Shown piece after piece: positions 6,328 to 7,355 of a stretch of 7,355 nt of DNA (position 1 is its first letter; the number at the start of each line of letters is the position of its first letter). The translations under genes were made by a program, and so were the position numbers. The notes under the pieces are model-generated. The model did no database searches. It worked only from the letters and a program-made list of their open reading frames with translations, and had not been told where the DNA came from. Source of the DNA: an uncultured Gemmatimonadota bacterium (GTDB taxonomy: Bacteria > Gemmatimonadota > Gemmatimonadetes > Gemmatimonadales > Gemmatimonadaceae); the NCBI GenBank assembly GCA_946479015.1, contig CAMLEQ010000181.1, positions 1 to 7,355 on the forward strand. The letters are read 5' to 3'.

Positions 6328-6906
6328 TCACGCCGCCCCCCAGAGCTGCAGCTTGTTCACCACCTCGAGCCCCTGCGCGACGAAGGCGTGGAACTTCTCC
6401 GGCGCCTTCTCCGGCTCGGTGACCACCGCGGACGCGATCACCGCCCCGGCGATCGCCTTCGCGCTCACGAACTCCGGCGCGGGCACCGGCGGCGACTCCG
6501 GGGGGGCGATGCTCCCCCCGCTGAAGAACACCGCGAGCGCGGCGCACCCGGCCGGCGTGTCGAGCCCCGCCGCCTCCGCCATGCGCATCGCCAGGCGCCG
6601 GTTCTCGTCCGTGGGCTGCGTCACCCACCGCTCCGTGGCATCGAGCGCGGCGCGGATCGCCGGCGGCGGCTCGGCACCGGCGGCGCGCCGCGCGCACACC
6701 CACGCCCACCAGATCCCCTCGCGCGTGGGGAGCGCGTGCGCCACGAAGCGCACCGCGTCCGCGAACTGCTCCGCCTCCATCAGCCGGCGCAGGTACTGGC
6801 GCGGTCCATCGGTGGCGTGGAGCAGCGCCTTCGACTCGTCGCCGAGCTGCGCCAGCGCGCAGAACTCCGGCAGCGTCCGCGCCGCCGGTACCGCGGTCGT
6901 GGTCAT
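6328..6906 (-). CDS. DUF6931-like protein in a vgrG-PAAR cassette (192 aa)
   Basis: The function is unknown. The protein is mostly helical by composition, with a core reading FADAVRFVAHALPTREGIWWAW (about 48-69). That core resembles, from memory, the uncharacterised DUF6931 group found beside secretion tip genes; no search was possible. A helix-rich middle (80-127) is followed by a proline-rich linker (134-146, APPESPPVPAPE), a short alanine-rich hydrophobic stretch (149-162) too weak to call a membrane segment, and a C-terminal helix. No signal peptide or catalytic motif is visible. The ATG at 6906 follows the vgrG stop by 4 nt, so it is cotranscribed with vgrG and lies directly before PAAR. 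This place is usual for adaptors or chaperones that load cargo on VgrG or PAAR, and also for effectors. An adaptor is my guess, since it has no toxin motif. Confidence 0.75.
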   Translation of the reverse strand: MTTTAVPAARTLPEFCALAQLGDESKALLHATDGPRQYLRRLMEAEQFADAVRFVAHALPTREGIWWAWVCARRAAGAEPPPAIRAALDATERWVTQPTDENRRLAMRMAEAAGLDTPAGCAALAVFFSGGSIAPPESPPVPAPEFVSAKAIAGAVIASAVVTEPEKAPEKFHAFVAQGLEVVNKLQLWGAA

Positions 6907-6910
6907 CGGA

Positions 6911-7355
6911 CTAGTTGATCGTGGTGAGCGACCCCTTCAACTGCAGGATGCCGCTGGCGGTGACCTGGGTCATCGGGCTGTCCATCTTCGCCTGCACGTC
7001 TCCCATCACCTTCACCATCATCCCCTTGATGGTGATCCCCGACTGGTCGATCTTGATGCTGTTCGCCCCCACCTTCAGCTCGATCGCCTGCATCGCCTCC
7101 GAGCTGATCGAGCCGAGATTCGCCTTGGTGGTGATGTCCCCCATCTTCACGGTGGTGGACTGATTCCCCATCTTGATCTCGATCGTCTGGTTCCCCTGGC
7201 CGAGCGTGATCGACTGGTTGCCCATGTCGATGTTCACCGTCTGGTTCCCCTTCTTGACGGTGATCTTCTCGTTCCCCTCGGTGACCTCGAGCGTCTCGTC
7301 GTTCTTGATCGTGGTGGTCCGGTCGTGGGGGACGTTGCGCGTCTCGTCGTTCTCC
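6911..7355 (-). CDS. vgrG: VgrG (TssI) spike protein, C-terminal 147 residues (cut at window edge)
   Basis: VgrG trimers form the spike of type VI secretion systems, homologous to phage T4 gp27/gp5. Only the C-terminal needle is present; the frame is open to the window end. Visible parts are an NDET-rich segment (NVPHDRTTTIKNDETLEV), six tandem 9-residue units starting with GN(Q/E) or GD, and a closing domain. The closing domain has SSEAMQAIELKVGANSIKID, GITIKGMMVKVMGDVQ and PMTQVTASGILQLKG, ending in TTIN. This ending is common among VgrG proteins and builds the trimeric beta-helix. No extra toxin domain follows the needle, so it is not an evolved, effector-fused VgrG at its C-terminus. The next gene begins 4 nt later. 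A VgrG-like spike of an extracellular contractile injection system is a less likely alternative. Confidence 0.9.
   Translation of the reverse strand, partial: ENDETRNVPHDRTTTIKNDETLEVTEGNEKITVKKGNQTVNIDMGNQSITLGQGNQTIEIKMGNQSTTVKMGDITTKANLGSISSEAMQAIELKVGANSIKIDQSGITIKGMMVKVMGDVQAKMDSPMTQVTASGILQLKGSLTTIN
7115..7276 (-). repeat. Six tandem 9-residue (27-nt) repeats in the VgrG needle
   Basis: In register, the units are GNEKITVKK, GNQTVNIDM, GNQSITLGQ, GNQTIEIKM, GNQSTTVKM and the degenerate GDITTKANL. Each unit would add one strand per chain to the trimeric beta-helix. The DNA copies are diverged, so this is an old protein repeat held by selection, not a recent nucleotide expansion. Confidence 0.8.

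Noticed and set aside
1..7355. CRISPR array, tRNA, rRNA, insertion sequence, attachment site or riboswitch
   Set aside because: I looked on both strands and saw no spaced direct repeats, no transposase-like protein, no tRNA cloverleaf and no conserved riboswitch core. The intergenic space is only about 240 bp in total.

Overview
The window is GC-rich throughout (roughly two thirds or more G+C by eye), and every convincing gene is on the minus strand. It therefore reads from the high-coordinate end to the low-coordinate end. Codon use, the diverged short 6-phosphogluconate dehydrogenase and a VgrG/PAAR cassette suggest a high-GC Gram-negative bacterium such as a member of Gemmatimonadota or Myxococcota. 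That placement is a low-confidence inference, because no rRNA or marker gene is present.

Region 1 (about 5984-7355) is the end of a type VI secretion tip cassette. It holds the C-terminal needle of a VgrG spike protein (cut by the window edge), a 192-residue protein that resembles the DUF6931 group, and a stand-alone 100-residue PAAR tip protein. The genes are 4 and 41 nt apart and probably form one transcript. No toxin or immunity gene is visible between vgrG and PAAR.

Region 2 (5848-5983) is the only real intergenic gap. It carries a strong GC hairpin without a U-tract (5927-5958), a plausible sigma70-like promoter (5879-5906) and a perfect 7-bp inverted repeat (5859-5876). The repeat lies at the predicted transcription start and abuts the ribosome binding site of the next gene.

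Region 3 (1-5847) is a tight six-gene operon for glucose entry into the oxidative pentose phosphate pathway: cupin, pgl, glk, tkt, gnd and zwf (cut at position 1). Three junctions are 4-bp stop/start overlaps (GTGA, ATGA, GTGA), one gap is 3 nt and one is 55 nt. Glk makes glucose 6-phosphate, Zwf oxidises it, Pgl opens the lactone, Gnd decarboxylates 6-phosphogluconate to ribulose 5-phosphate, and transketolase returns pentose phosphates to glycolysis. The leading small cupin has no assigned function. Its place as first gene behind the promoter, and the operator-like palindrome there, are the least explained parts of the window.
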